Assembly: GCA_000433875.1 (NCBI GenBank)
Contig: HF993330.1
Span: 1-55,932, forward strand
Direction: 5' to 3'
Length of the DNA stretch: 55,932 nucleotides
From: Firmicutes bacterium CAG:884
GTDB taxonomy: Bacteria > Bacillota_I > Bacilli_A > RF39 > UBA660
The notes below the pieces were generated by a model. The model was not told the origin of the DNA. It saw nothing but the letters and a program-made list of their open reading frames with translations, and made no database searches. Below, piece by piece: positions 16,119-25,465 of the stretch; the stretch's first letter is position 1, and each line of letters starts with the position of its first letter. The translations under genes and the position numbers were made by a program.

Positions 16119-19100
16119 AAAATAAACTTAATTGATTAGATTCATCCATATTATCTAAAACACCTAATTCTTTCATCTTTTCAATTAACGTTTTAGAAAC
16201 ACCACCTCTTTTTTGTAAATCTTCAATTGAATAGAATGGTTTCTTTTCTCTTTCTATTACTATCTTTTGAGCAACAGAATCACCCAAACCATCTAAACAT
16301 CTAAATGGCAAAAGAAGTGTATCCTTATCTAATATTTTAAAATATTTAGCATCTGATTTTTCAATATCAATCTGCGCAAATTTTATACCCCTTGCCGATG
16401 CCTCTAAAGCAATTTGCATTACATCCAAAACATTTGATTCCTTATTAGTTGCACTCGATCCCTTTTCACTAATATAAAGAATTTTATTTTTAATTGCATT
16501 ATAACCCTTAACCATAGCATCAACATCAAAATCAGCGCATCTAATAGACATATAAGCACAATAATAAAGGATTGGATAATGAACCTTATACCACGCTATT
16601 CTAAAAGCACTTGTTACATATGCTGTTGCATGAGCTTTCGGGAACATGTATTTTATCTTATTGCAAGAATCAATAAACCACTCTTCAATACCCGCTTCTT
16701 TCATCTTATTTTTGAAATCAACCCATTTATCAGGTTCTTTAGAAGCCTTTCCCTTTCTTACAAACTCCATTATTTTAAATGCATCCAAATCTTTCATACC
16801 ATGATATCTTAAATAAACCATTATATCATCACGACACCCAATAACCTCTTTAAAAGGTACAACATTATTTTTAATCAAATCTTGTGCATTACCAAGCCAT
16901 ACATCAGTACCATGTGATAAACCAGATATTTTAATCAATTCTGCAAATGTTTTTGGTTTAGTATCAACTAACATCTGTATTACAAACTTAGTTCCAAATT
17001 CCGGTATACCAAGAGTACCCGTTTCACACATTATAGCATCTTTAGTAACACCTAACACTTCAGGACCAGAAAATATTTCCATTGTTGCCTTATCACCTAA
17101 AGGAACTTTTGTTACATCAATATTACCATCTTCATCTCTTGGTAAATCTTTTACATCAACAAATGTATCTAATCCTTCCATACCTTTCTTAACTTCTGCT
17201 TTTGATAAATCTTGGAGCATTCTAAGAACTGTCGGATCATCGTGACCTAATATATCAAGTTTTAATAAATCTTGGTCAATAGCATGATAATCAAAGTGTG
17301 TCGTTCTCCAAGGAACTGTCGGATCATCCGCTGGATATTGGAATGGTGTAAAATCAAATACCTCTTTATAACCTGGCACAACTACAATTCCCCCAGGATG
17401 CTGACCTGTTGTTCTCTTAACACCTGTACAACCTAAAGCAATTCTCTCAACTTCTGGTGTTCTCTTAGTACACCTAATTATTTTTTTCTTTTTTAGTTCG
17501 TCTTTTGATGGAACCTTTATATTATAACTATTAGCTTCTACACGTAATGTATCATATATTTTATCTTCATAAAATCCTTGAACAAAACCAAATGCTGTCT
17601 TATCAGCAACCGTACCAATTGTTCCCGCTCTATAAACATTATCTGTTCCAAATAATACTTTAGTATATTCATGAGCTGAAGCTTGATTATCACCCGAAAA
17701 GTTTAAATCAATATCCGGTACTTTATCAGCATTAAAGCCAAGGAAAGTTGCAAATGGCATATCATTTCCTTCTTTATGCATTTCTGCTTTACATTTAGGA
17801 CAAGCCATATCCGGTAAATCAAAACCAGATGAATATTCAGCACCTAATGCCTTACCATCAATTTCAAATATACTATATTTACATTTTGGACATACATAGT
17901 GAGCTGGAAGTGAATTAACTTCTGTTATACCCATCATTGTTGCAACAAAACTTGAGCCAACCGATCCACGCGATCCAACTATATAACCATCATCATTAGA
18001 GTGTTTAACAAGTTTTTGTGCAATTAAATATATAACATCAAATCCCCCACCTATTATACCTCTTAATTCATCTTCAATTCTTTTTTCAATATTTTCAGGA
18101 AGTGGATTACCATATATGCTATAAGCCTTATTATAAACCATATCTCTTGTTGTTTTTTCCGAATCTTCAATTATTGGCGAAAAAGGCTTATCAGTTGCAA
18201 TTATAACCTCAATATTATATTCAACTAAATCAGCAACTTTATTAGGATTTTCAATTACTATTTCCTTTCTTGTTTTCTCATCCAAGAAACTAAATTCATC
18301 TAGCATTTCATCAGTTGTTCTAAAGAATTCATCCGGTATATGTGGTTCTTCTTTAACCTCATCTTCTTTTAATTTAGCATTCAAATGATATTCACCTTTA
18401 TTTTCAACTATAGCTTTTTGACTCATCAAAGTTCTAATAGCATCGTGAATATTATCTCTTTTATTTTTTTCAAAATCTTTTCCTAATTTTACCAAATCTT
18501 CTTTAGAAACAGTATATAACTCACATATAGTATCAAAATCACTTGTAATATCAGGAATACTATCTAACATTCCGATTAATTTTAAAGTATTTATTGTTAC
18601 TTTATCTAATTCATAACCATACATTTCTTTTGATGTATTAATAAAATCATTTATTATTTCTAAATTTTTATTTTGACCTTTATTATCTTTTTTCAAATAA
18701 CGTGCTAAAGCGTGCATACCTTTACCTGGTACATTTTGATTAATTATAATTTCTCTATAAATTTTATCTTCTTTATTTAAAGTATGAGCATCACTAGTCG
18801 CACAAATCAACTTATTTTCTTCTTTAGCGCACTTTATAATTTTATTTAAAGCATATATTAATTCATTATAATTAGATAAATCATGACTTTTAACTAAATG
18901 AATATAATTTGCCGGAGGTTGAACCTCTATATAATCATAAAATTTCATTGCCTCTTTTAAATCTTCTTCATTTCTTGTTAAAGCAATATTAAAGATTTCA
19001 CCATTTAAACAACTACTTCCAATTAATACATCACTTCTATTTTGATTAACGATTCTTCTTGGTATTCTTGAAGACTTTGCAATAAAACCAGTATTAGCAT

Positions 19101-21423
19101 ATGATATAAGTTTAAATACATTTTTTAAACCTTCTCTTGTACGTGCAATCAATGTAATATGTTTTGTTTTTTGATTACTATTAGTTAGCTCTTCGCTTCT
19201 AGTTTGTTTTGGAATATTATCATAATCTGTCATATATTTTACAGGTTTAATTCCCGCTAAAGCTTCAATATATCCAGGATTCATAAATTCATCAATATTT
19301 TTTAAACCCTTAATTTGATCCAACATTTTAACAAATATATAACCTGTATTTTCTGCATCGTAATCAGCTCTGTGATGACTTCTTATTTTATTTATTGTAA
19401 TTGTTACCTGATTTGTCTTATTTTCAACACTTATTGTATTTATTCCTGGTTTAATTTCTGTATCTATTTCTTTTTCTGTTCCATCTTTAAATAAAACCTT
19501 AATATTTATTTTTGTTTCTTCTTCTGTACTATAAACATTTAATTCTTCTTTTTCTTTATTATAAATACTATTATCATTTATAAGGACATCATTTATGTTC
19601 GTTACAACAACTGCTGATAAATCATTGCTTTCTTCATTTTCTTCATCATCTTCTTCAGCAAAATTCATTCCATAATGTTTAGAAAGTGCTGTTAAACTAT
19701 GTCTTTTAAGATCACTATTAATAATTCTTGATAACATCAAAGTATCTATTACTGGATTTTCTAATTTTCCTAAATTATATTTATAATAAGCCATATCAAG
19801 CATATTTTTATCGAATGTAGCATTATGCGCGACTAAAGGAAGATCGCCAATCCATTCTTTAAATCTTCTTGTTACATTTTCTTCTGTATCCGCTGTTTCC
19901 AATTTACTATCTGTTATACCAGTTAAATTGGTTATAACAGCATCAAGTTTTCTTCCAGGATTGATTAATTCATCAAATCTCTCAACAACTTCTCCTTTAT
20001 ACATTTTTACAGCACCAATTTCAATCATTTGATCATGTAATCCCGGATTAAAACCAGTTGTTTCGGTATCGAATACAACATATGTTAAATCATCAACTTT
20101 CATATCTTTAGGATTATATATAATGTTTAGATCTTCATCAGTCATTTCCAGTTCAACACCATATAATCCTTTAAAATATGGCAAATTCTTCTTTTGTTCT
20201 TTAAGTTCTTCAATTCTCTTAAGTGTTTCTTCACTCTTTTCCTCTAAAGCTTCTAATTCCTTTATTTCAGCTTTTATAGGAGCCTCCAAATTACCATTAT
20301 ATTTACATATTTCTGAATATACGTGAGGAAATGCTTGACAAGAATCATGATCAGTTATAGCAAGTGCTCTATGGCCATATTTCATTGCTGTTTTAACAAG
20401 AACTGTTTCATCAATTACACCATCCATTTGGCTCATCATTGTATGAGCATGAAGTTCAACTCTTTTTTCCAAAGCTGTATCTTTTTTACATTCATCAATT
20501 TTATCACTCAAGTTAATATCTCTTATTAGTATTGATAATTCTCTTGCATATTCATCATATTTTACCTGACCAGATACTTTATACCAAGATTTATTATTAA
20601 TTGCTTTTAATATACTATTCAAATCATCATCGTCACGAACAAATATTTTACCATATATACTATCTGTATTATCAGTCATTTTAAGAGTTACTATTTTAAG
20701 TTCTGTCTTGGTTGTTATTGTTTCTGCAGAAAATATTTTTACTTCAATTATTGCTTTATCAACTTCTTTAATATCTTTTAAAAGTGTAACATCACCTTCA
20801 ATTACTCTCCCTTTAATAACGCCATCAACTTCATCAACAACTAATGTTTTATCCCTTGGTTCTCTTTTCGGATACTTATTAAAATTTTGTTCACTAACAG
20901 GTTCATAAACTGGTTCATTATATTTACTATAATCTATTTTTAATTCATCTTGAATTTGATTTTCTAATTGTTGTTGTAATTCTTCATTTATTTTAATATT
21001 AGGTTTAATATTATACCCTAATATACTTATTTTTTCATTTATCTCTTTTACAATTTTTTCTAATGTAAACTTTTCGTAATCATTCATGGCATCAATACTA
21101 ACGACATCATTTTCAACCTTTACTTTATAATCTTTATATTGGTTTAATGTTATTTGTTTTAAATATTCGTTATATAATTCAAAGAAAATACTACTTGTAT
21201 CTTTATTTAATATATTTATATTAACTTTTATTGTATATAAAGGATAATATCCTTTCAATCTTTTTATAAATTCAATATATTTTTTATATGTTATACTCTT
21301 TACTTCAATATAAAACTCAAAGCAAGTTCTCTCTTTGTTACATTTGATTTGTAATAGTTTTCCTTCATCAAAATATGCTTTGCTAAACTTTAATTTTTCT
21401 AATAACTTTTGCATTTCTTCCAT
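16117..21423 (-). CDS. polC: DNA polymerase III alpha subunit, PolC type (enlarged)
   Basis: This is the replicative polymerase with built-in proofreading. Residues 1-310 are the N-terminal and OB region. The PHP domain starts at ELHAHTMMSQMDG (about 323), with ITDHDS at 356. The exonuclease has FDTETTGF at 451 and HNATFDK at 533. Its HHRADYD motif comes only at 683. Later come the zinc-binding CPKC pairs, VPDIDLNFSG with catalytic aspartates, and SGLSHGTDVW. At 1768 residues it is about 330 longer than Bacillus PolC. Extra segments lie inside PHP (about 380-413), inside the exonuclease (about 589-682) and before the polymerase (about 899-1030). The frame is unbroken and the ATG follows AAGGAG. 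Confidence 0.96.
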   Translation of the reverse strand: MEEMQKLLEKLKFSKAYFDEGKLLQIKCNKERTCFEFYIEVKSITYKKYIEFIKRLKGYYPLYTIKVNINILNKDTSSIFFELYNEYLKQITLNQYKDYKVKVENDVVSIDAMNDYEKFTLEKIVKEINEKISILGYNIKPNIKINEELQQQLENQIQDELKIDYSKYNEPVYEPVSEQNFNKYPKREPRDKTLVVDEVDGVIKGRVIEGDVTLLKDIKEVDKAIIEVKIFSAETITTKTELKIVTLKMTDNTDSIYGKIFVRDDDDLNSILKAINNKSWYKVSGQVKYDEYARELSILIRDINLSDKIDECKKDTALEKRVELHAHTMMSQMDGVIDETVLVKTAMKYGHRALAITDHDSCQAFPHVYSEICKYNGNLEAPIKAEIKELEALEEKSEETLKRIEELKEQKKNLPYFKGLYGVELEMTDEDLNIIYNPKDMKVDDLTYVVFDTETTGFNPGLHDQMIEIGAVKMYKGEVVERFDELINPGRKLDAVITNLTGITDSKLETADTEENVTRRFKEWIGDLPLVAHNATFDKNMLDMAYYKYNLGKLENPVIDTLMLSRIINSDLKRHSLTALSKHYGMNFAEEDDEENEESNDLSAVVVTNINDVLINDNSIYNKEKEELNVYSTEEETKINIKVLFKDGTEKEIDTEIKPGINTISVENKTNQVTITINKIRSHHRADYDAENTGYIFVKMLDQIKGLKNIDEFMNPGYIEALAGIKPVKYMTDYDNIPKQTRSEELTNSNQKTKHITLIARTREGLKNVFKLISYANTGFIAKSSRIPRRIVNQNRSDVLIGSSCLNGEIFNIALTRNEEDLKEAMKFYDYIEVQPPANYIHLVKSHDLSNYNELIYALNKIIKCAKEENKLICATSDAHTLNKEDKIYREIIINQNVPGKGMHALARYLKKDNKGQNKNLEIINDFINTSKEMYGYELDKVTINTLKLIGMLDSIPDITSDFDTICELYTVSKEDLVKLGKDFEKNKRDNIHDAIRTLMSQKAIVENKGEYHLNAKLKEDEVKEEPHIPDEFFRTTDEMLDEFSFLDEKTRKEIVIENPNKVADLVEYNIEVIIATDKPFSPIIEDSEKTTRDMVYNKAYSIYGNPLPENIEKRIEDELRGIIGGGFDVIYLIAQKLVKHSNDDGYIVGSRGSVGSSFVATMMGITEVNSLPAHYVCPKCKYSIFEIDGKALGAEYSSGFDLPDMACPKCKAEMHKEGNDMPFATFLGFNADKVPDIDLNFSGDNQASAHEYTKVLFGTDNVYRAGTIGTVADKTAFGFVQGFYEDKIYDTLRVEANSYNIKVPSKDELKKKKIIRCTKRTPEVERIALGCTGVKRTTGQHPGGIVVVPGYKEVFDFTPFQYPADDPTVPWRTTHFDYHAIDQDLLKLDILGHDDPTVLRMLQDLSKAEVKKGMEGLDTFVDVKDLPRDEDGNIDVTKVPLGDKATMEIFSGPEVLGVTKDAIMCETGTLGIPEFGTKFVIQMLVDTKPKTFAELIKISGLSHGTDVWLGNAQDLIKNNVVPFKEVIGCRDDIMVYLRYHGMKDLDAFKIMEFVRKGKASKEPDKWVDFKNKMKEAGIEEWFIDSCNKIKYMFPKAHATAYVTSAFRIAWYKVHYPILYYCAYMSIRCADFDVDAMVKGYNAIKNKILYISEKGSSATNKESNVLDVMQIALEASARGIKFAQIDIEKSDAKYFKILDKDTLLLPFRCLDGLGDSVAQKIVIEREKKPFYSIEDLQKRGGVSKTLIEKMKELGVLDNMDESNQLSLF

Positions 21424-21556
21424 ATAACATACTCCTTTACATCTTTAAATATTTTATCATATTTAGAAAATTAATGATAGTATTTTATACTAAAAATTTC
21501 ATTATTATTTAACGAAAAAATCCATATTAAATTGTATTAATTTTTTTACATTATAA

Positions 21557-21596
21557 AAGAGTTACAATATATTTTTACTATATATCTGTAACTCTT
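21557..21596 (-). terminator. prmC terminator
   Basis: A long hairpin on the minus strand: ten pairs AAGAGTTACA/TGTAACTCTT, with an ATATAT/ATATAT inner pairing, then TTTATAA. It overlaps the prmC stop. Confidence 0.75.
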
Positions 21597-22288
21597 ATAA
21601 AAACCATTCTATCTTTTCCTGTCATATCTTTTTTTATCTCAAAATCATATTTTTTTAAATATTTTTCAGATAATTTCCTTATCTTCTCCCCCTGATTATA
21701 CCCTATTTCAAAAGCAATTAAACCATTATTATTAATATATTTATATACATTTTTAAGTATTTCTTCATAAAAGTATAATCCCTCATTTGGAGCATATAAA
21801 GCTAAATTTGGTTCATTATTTTTAACAATATCCATTATTTCTTCATCATAAGCAATATATGGAGGATTTGATATTATAACATCATATTTTCTATTCAAAG
21901 GTTCAAATAAATTACCATTATAAAAATTAATTGAAACATTATTTTTTTCAGCATTTGTTTTTGCCAGTTCTAATGCATCCAAACTTATATCAACAGCATC
22001 AACCAAAACACACGGAAAAAATTTCTTCAAAGTAATTGCAATACAACCAGATCCCGTTCCAATATCTACAATGCTTTGATAATTATACTTTTTAATATAC
22101 TTTACAGTATTTTCAACCAATTCTTCAGTTTCAAACCTTGGAATCAATACTCTTTTATCTACATCAATAATATTTCCATAAAAAGAAACACTACCAACTA
22201 TATACTGAACAGGTTCACCATTATTAAGCCTTTCAATATTTTCTTTAGAAGGATTTCCATATTTTTCTAAATACTCTAAAGGAGTCAT
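21578..22288 (-). CDS. prmC: release factor glutamine methyltransferase
   Basis: This SAM enzyme methylates the GGQ glutamine of RF1 and RF2. The 236 residues show VLIPRFETEELVE, the SAM loop VDIGTGSGCIAI and the catalytic ISNPPYIA motif. It is shorter than the usual 275-290 residues because most of the N-terminal helical domain is absent: it begins only about 25 residues before the conserved QYIVGSVSFYG. Its start abuts the stop of prfA, its substrate's gene, so it is in the standard prfA-prmC pair. An upstream non-ATG start inside prfA cannot be excluded. Confidence 0.93.
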   Translation of the reverse strand: MTPLEYLEKYGNPSKENIERLNNGEPVQYIVGSVSFYGNIIDVDKRVLIPRFETEELVENTVKYIKKYNYQSIVDIGTGSGCIAITLKKFFPCVLVDAVDISLDALELAKTNAEKNNVSINFYNGNLFEPLNRKYDVIISNPPYIAYDEEIMDIVKNNEPNLALYAPNEGLYFYEEILKNVYKYINNNGLIAFEIGYNQGEKIRKLSEKYLKKYDFEIKKDMTGKDRMVFIRVTDI

Positions 22289-23343
22289 TATTCACCCTTC
22301 ATCTTTAAAGCAATATCAGCTTCAATCAAAGCATTTATAATATCATCAAGAGCACCATCCATTACTCTATCTAGATTCATTGTCGAAAAACCAATACGAT
22401 GATCAGTAACCCTATTTTGTGGGTAATTATATGTCCTTATCTTTTCTGATCTATCACCTGTTCCAACAAGTTTCTTTCTTTCAGAACCAACTTCTTCTTT
22501 TTGTTTATTCAATTCCATCTCATATAATCTAGCCTTTAATACTTGCATAGCCTCAGCTTTATTTTGAATTTGACTCCTTTGATTTTGACAAGTAACAACT
22601 GTATTAGTTGGAAGATGGGTAATTCTAACAGCCGAAGGCGTTGTATTAACACCCTGGCCACCATGACCTGAAGCACAATAACAATCAATTCTAAGATCAG
22701 AATCCTTAATTTCTATATCAATATCATCAACTTCTGGCATAACAAGAACAGTAGCAGTCGAAGTTTGAATTCTACCTTGTGATTCTGTAACCGGAACTCT
22801 TTGTACTCTATGAGAACCCGACTCATATTTAAGTTTTGAATAAACATTATCACCTTTTATCTTAAACTCAACCTGTGAATAACCACCAGCAGCACATTCT
22901 TCAGAATTAATTTCTTCAATTTTCCAACCATTATTAGCAGCATAATAAGAATACATTCTATATAAATCACCAGCAAATATATTAGCCTCATCACCACCAG
23001 CAGCGCCTCTTATTTCCATAATAATATCTTTATCATCATTAGGATCTTTTGGAAGTAACAATATCTCTATTTTAGAATCTAATTCCTCTTTTAATTTATA
23101 TAAATCATTTAATTCTTCCTTAGCCATTTCAGCCATTTCCGGATCATTTAATAATTCTTCTGCATCTTTAATATCATTAATAACCTTCTTATAATTTTGA
23201 TACTCCTCATAAGTTTCTCTCAAACTAGATTGTTCTTTTGATAATTCAGTCATTTTTTTAATATCAGTTATTACATCACTAGATTGCATTAAATCATTTA
23301 TTTCATTATATCTTTCTTCTACTCTTTTTAATCTTTCTAACAT
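22288..23343 (-). CDS. prfA: peptide chain release factor 1
   Basis: This factor ends translation at UAA and UAG. The 351 residues are of normal length, with the stop-codon-reading PVT tripeptide in HRVQRVPVTES and the peptidyl-hydrolysis motif in SGHGGQGVNTTPSAVRI. The C-terminal IRTYNYPQNRVTDHRIG is typical. prmC follows with adjacent stop and start. Its presence as RF1, with TGA used only as stop in the genes here, supports the standard bacterial code. Confidence 0.98.
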   Translation of the reverse strand: MLERLKRVEERYNEINDLMQSSDVITDIKKMTELSKEQSSLRETYEEYQNYKKVINDIKDAEELLNDPEMAEMAKEELNDLYKLKEELDSKIEILLLPKDPNDDKDIIMEIRGAAGGDEANIFAGDLYRMYSYYAANNGWKIEEINSEECAAGGYSQVEFKIKGDNVYSKLKYESGSHRVQRVPVTESQGRIQTSTATVLVMPEVDDIDIEIKDSDLRIDCYCASGHGGQGVNTTPSAVRITHLPTNTVVTCQNQRSQIQNKAEAMQVLKARLYEMELNKQKEEVGSERKKLVGTGDRSEKIRTYNYPQNRVTDHRIGFSTMNLDRVMDGALDDIINALIEADIALKMKGE

Positions 23344-23422
23344 TAAAATCTTCCTCTTTCTTTGTATATTATATTATATTTTTTTTAATATGTAAACTTA
23401 AATAAAACCATTTAAAACAAAA

Positions 23423-23438
23423 AAGGGATAAATCCCTT
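23423..23438 (-). terminator. frr terminator
   Basis: Stem AAGGGA/TCCCTT with a four-base loop and six T on the minus strand, overlapping the frr stop. Confidence 0.7.
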
Positions 23439-23976
23439 ATATACTTAGTAGTTCAGTTTCTTTTTTGCTAAATCTATCTTCTACTTCTTTATTATATTTA
23501 TTGATTAGCTCTTGAACTTCTTCTTCTAAATCTTTCTTATCATCATCTGTTAACTCAGCTTTTTTAATTTCATTATTAGCATCTTGTCTAACATTTCTAA
23601 GCGCAATTCTTGCATCTTCAGCCATACCTTTAGCTTCCTTAACATAAGACTTTCTAGTATCCTCTGTTAATGGTGGTATTGTTAAAATTATCATTTCACC
23701 ATTATTATTAGGAGTAAGTCCAATATTAGCTTCAAATATAGCTTTTTCAATTGCACTCAAACAACTTCTATCATATGGTTTAATACATAGTTGTCTTGCT
23801 TCTGGAATAGATATATTTGCAAGTTGCATTATAGGAGTAGGTGCTCCATAATATTCAACCATTATACCATTTACTAAAGAAGCATTAGCTCTTCCTGCTC
23901 TAATATTTAGTAATCTTTTTTCTAAATTATCGATTACTTGCATCATTTTTTCTTCTGTTTTATCTAAAATTTCCAT
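23437..23976 (-). CDS. frr: ribosome recycling factor
   Basis: With EF-G this factor splits post-termination ribosomes. The 179 residues have the expected three-helix pattern, with LLNIRAGRANASLVNGIMVEYYGAPTP-type landmarks (RAGRANAS, VEYYGAP), IPPLTEDTRKSYVKEAK and RNVRQDAN. It is slightly shorter than the usual 185. It sits upstream of prfA-prmC, so the termination and recycling genes are grouped. A separate terminator after frr suggests independent transcription. Confidence 0.97.
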   Translation of the reverse strand: MEILDKTEEKMMQVIDNLEKRLLNIRAGRANASLVNGIMVEYYGAPTPIMQLANISIPEARQLCIKPYDRSCLSAIEKAIFEANIGLTPNNNGEMIILTIPPLTEDTRKSYVKEAKGMAEDARIALRNVRQDANNEIKKAELTDDDKKDLEEEVQELINKYNKEVEDRFSKKETELLSI

Positions 23977-23997
23977 AAATCCTCCAACATAATTATA

Positions 23998-24396
23998 TTA
24001 TAATGGTTCAACTTTTTCAAGATAATTATTACATTTTTTTATTTTTGAAGAATTAGTATAAGCTTTTATATATTTTATTTTAATTCCTTTTAATTTAATT
24101 TTATAGTATTCTGTAGATGATATTCTATTTATTTTATTTAAATATAGTCTTTCTAAATCAAAAGTATTTTGATTAATCGTTTTATAATTAAAAACATAAG
24201 ATTTAATTAAATTGTAATTATCTTCAGGATATACAACTACAATTTTATCTATACAGTCATCTAAAAGACTTATATTTTTGCTAGTAATATTATTAGGCTT
24301 TATCATATATACTCTTTCATTTATATTATCAGGTTTTGAATATGTTTGACCAACAAAATATACAAATGTCAAAAGTAAAATTAATAGTCTTCTCAT
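23998..24396 (-). CDS. secreted protein of unknown function
   Basis: From the ATG at 24396 (MRRLLILLLTFVYFVGQTYS), placed after GGTGATATA, the roughly 132-residue product has a clear signal peptide that would be cut near Ser20. The mature part is Lys/Asn/Tyr-rich and basic, with two cysteines (LLDDCIDK and KKCNNYL). No known domain is recognised. It precedes frr by about 20 bases but is otherwise unrelated to translation. It could be a small extracellular or wall-associated protein. Confidence 0.5.
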   Translation of the reverse strand: MRRLLILLLTFVYFVGQTYSKPDNINERVYMIKPNNITSKNISLLDDCIDKIVVVYPEDNYNLIKSYVFNYKTINQNTFDLERLYLNKINRISSTEYYKIKLKGIKIKYIKAYTNSSKIKKCNNYLEKVEPL

Positions 24397-24444
24397 TATA
24401 TCACCATTAAATAGCATTTACATTTTTTATGTTTTTAAACAAAA

Positions 24445-24467
24445 AATAATGGCTTTTAACCATTATT
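24445..24467 (-). terminator. terminator after the 294-residue unknown gene
   Basis: An eight-pair stem AATAATGG/CCATTATT with a seven-base loop and TTTT tail on the minus strand. Confidence 0.65.
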
Positions 24468-25347
24468 TATTAGAATTTTTTTCTTTAGCAAGAGCTTCTC
24501 TTATAGCTTCAAGCAATTTATTATTAGCCTGTAATGTTTCAAGTATTGTTTCATAAGCAATATCTTTTCCATCATCATATTTACTCTTTGGAGCCTCATC
24601 GTATCTTGTAACTTCTTCTTCCTCAACTCTTCTAGCTTCAATTCCCGGATATTTTTCTTCGAAACTTTCACGATATGACTTATCAGGTTTAATTTCTTCT
24701 TTACTTTCAAAACTATAACCAGTTGAATATTTAGGCAACTCATATGTTTCTGATTTCGATTTTATTTCTGGAAGTTTGTAATCATCTGGTTCAACTTCTT
24801 TTTTTATAGATGGAGCCCCTGGCATTCTATAGTCATCAATTCTCTTTTCTTCACGAACAGGTTCTTCAGGTAATTTATAATCATCTTTAAAACTGCGCAA
24901 AGGATTAAAACCAAAATTATCAGTTAAATCATTTATTTCAGCTTTTTTAGGAATTGAATCGATATAACTTTCTCTTAAACCAAATACAATTTCCTCACGC
25001 ATCGCTGCTGTTTTATGTCCTCTATCAACAATTATTGTATCTTTTGTTAATTCATCATTAATACCTAAAATATAAACTTTCTTTTCCAATTCATCATCTT
25101 TATTGAATGTTAACTTCATATAGTCAATTAGTTTGCGCCATTCAGCATCTTCTAATATATCCATGTAATAACTATCACTATTAGATTTCAATACTGATGC
25201 TAGTACAATTATGTTATCATCATTTTTTTCTTCAAATGTATAACATACATACATTCTTTCAGTTTCTTTATCTTTACAGAAAAGTAAAACCTTTCCTTCG
25301 TTTACTTTGCCTTCCCTATTTAAAACTTTTATTGTGTTTTCATTCAT
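24463..25347 (-). CDS. unknown protein with DUF1292-like start and charged tail
   Basis: The first part of this 294-residue protein (about 1-125) is a compact domain: GKVLLFCKDKETERMYVCYTF, then IIVLASVLK. It loosely recalls DUF1292 proteins, but I would not assign it. Residues 150-260 are charged and proline-rich and carry a repeated short motif around DDYKLPE / DDYRMPG / DDYKLPE / YELPKY, probably disordered. The end is a predicted coiled coil (AYETILETLQANNKLLEAIREAL). There is no signal peptide. The gene stands alone with its own promoter and terminator. The DYxLP repeats may be docking sites. Confidence 0.6.
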   Translation of the reverse strand: MNENTIKVLNREGKVNEGKVLLFCKDKETERMYVCYTFEEKNDDNIIVLASVLKSNSDSYYMDILEDAEWRKLIDYMKLTFNKDDELEKKVYILGINDELTKDTIIVDRGHKTAAMREEIVFGLRESYIDSIPKKAEINDLTDNFGFNPLRSFKDDYKLPEEPVREEKRIDDYRMPGAPSIKKEVEPDDYKLPEIKSKSETYELPKYSTGYSFESKEEIKPDKSYRESFEEKYPGIEARRVEEEEVTRYDEAPKSKYDDGKDIAYETILETLQANNKLLEAIREALAKEKNSNK

Positions 25348-25373
25348 ATTAACGCCACCCTTATCTAACTCAA

Positions 25374-25402
25374 ATTATAGCATAGTTTTACATTAATGTA
25401 AA
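25374..25402 (-). promoter_or_regulatory. promoter with a palindromic operator-like -35
   Basis: TTTACA (25397-25402), a 17-base spacer and TATAAT (25374-25379) with an extended TGC. The -35 is half of a perfect 16-base palindrome TTTACATTAATGTAAA at 25387-25402, a plausible repressor site. Confidence 0.6.
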
Positions 25403-25440
25403 TATATTTACAAAATTTTTGCCTTTTTAAGCAAAAAAAA

Positions 25441-25465
25441 GATACTTTTAAACCATTAAAGTACC
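25441..25465 (-). terminator. clpC terminator
   Basis: Stem GGTACTTT/AAAGTATC (one G-U) followed by eight T on the minus strand, overlapping the clpC stop. Confidence 0.7.

Noticed and set aside
24501..24743. 80-codon minus-strand frame inside the unknown gene
   Set aside because: It is a different frame within a supported gene, is low-complexity and has no ribosome site.
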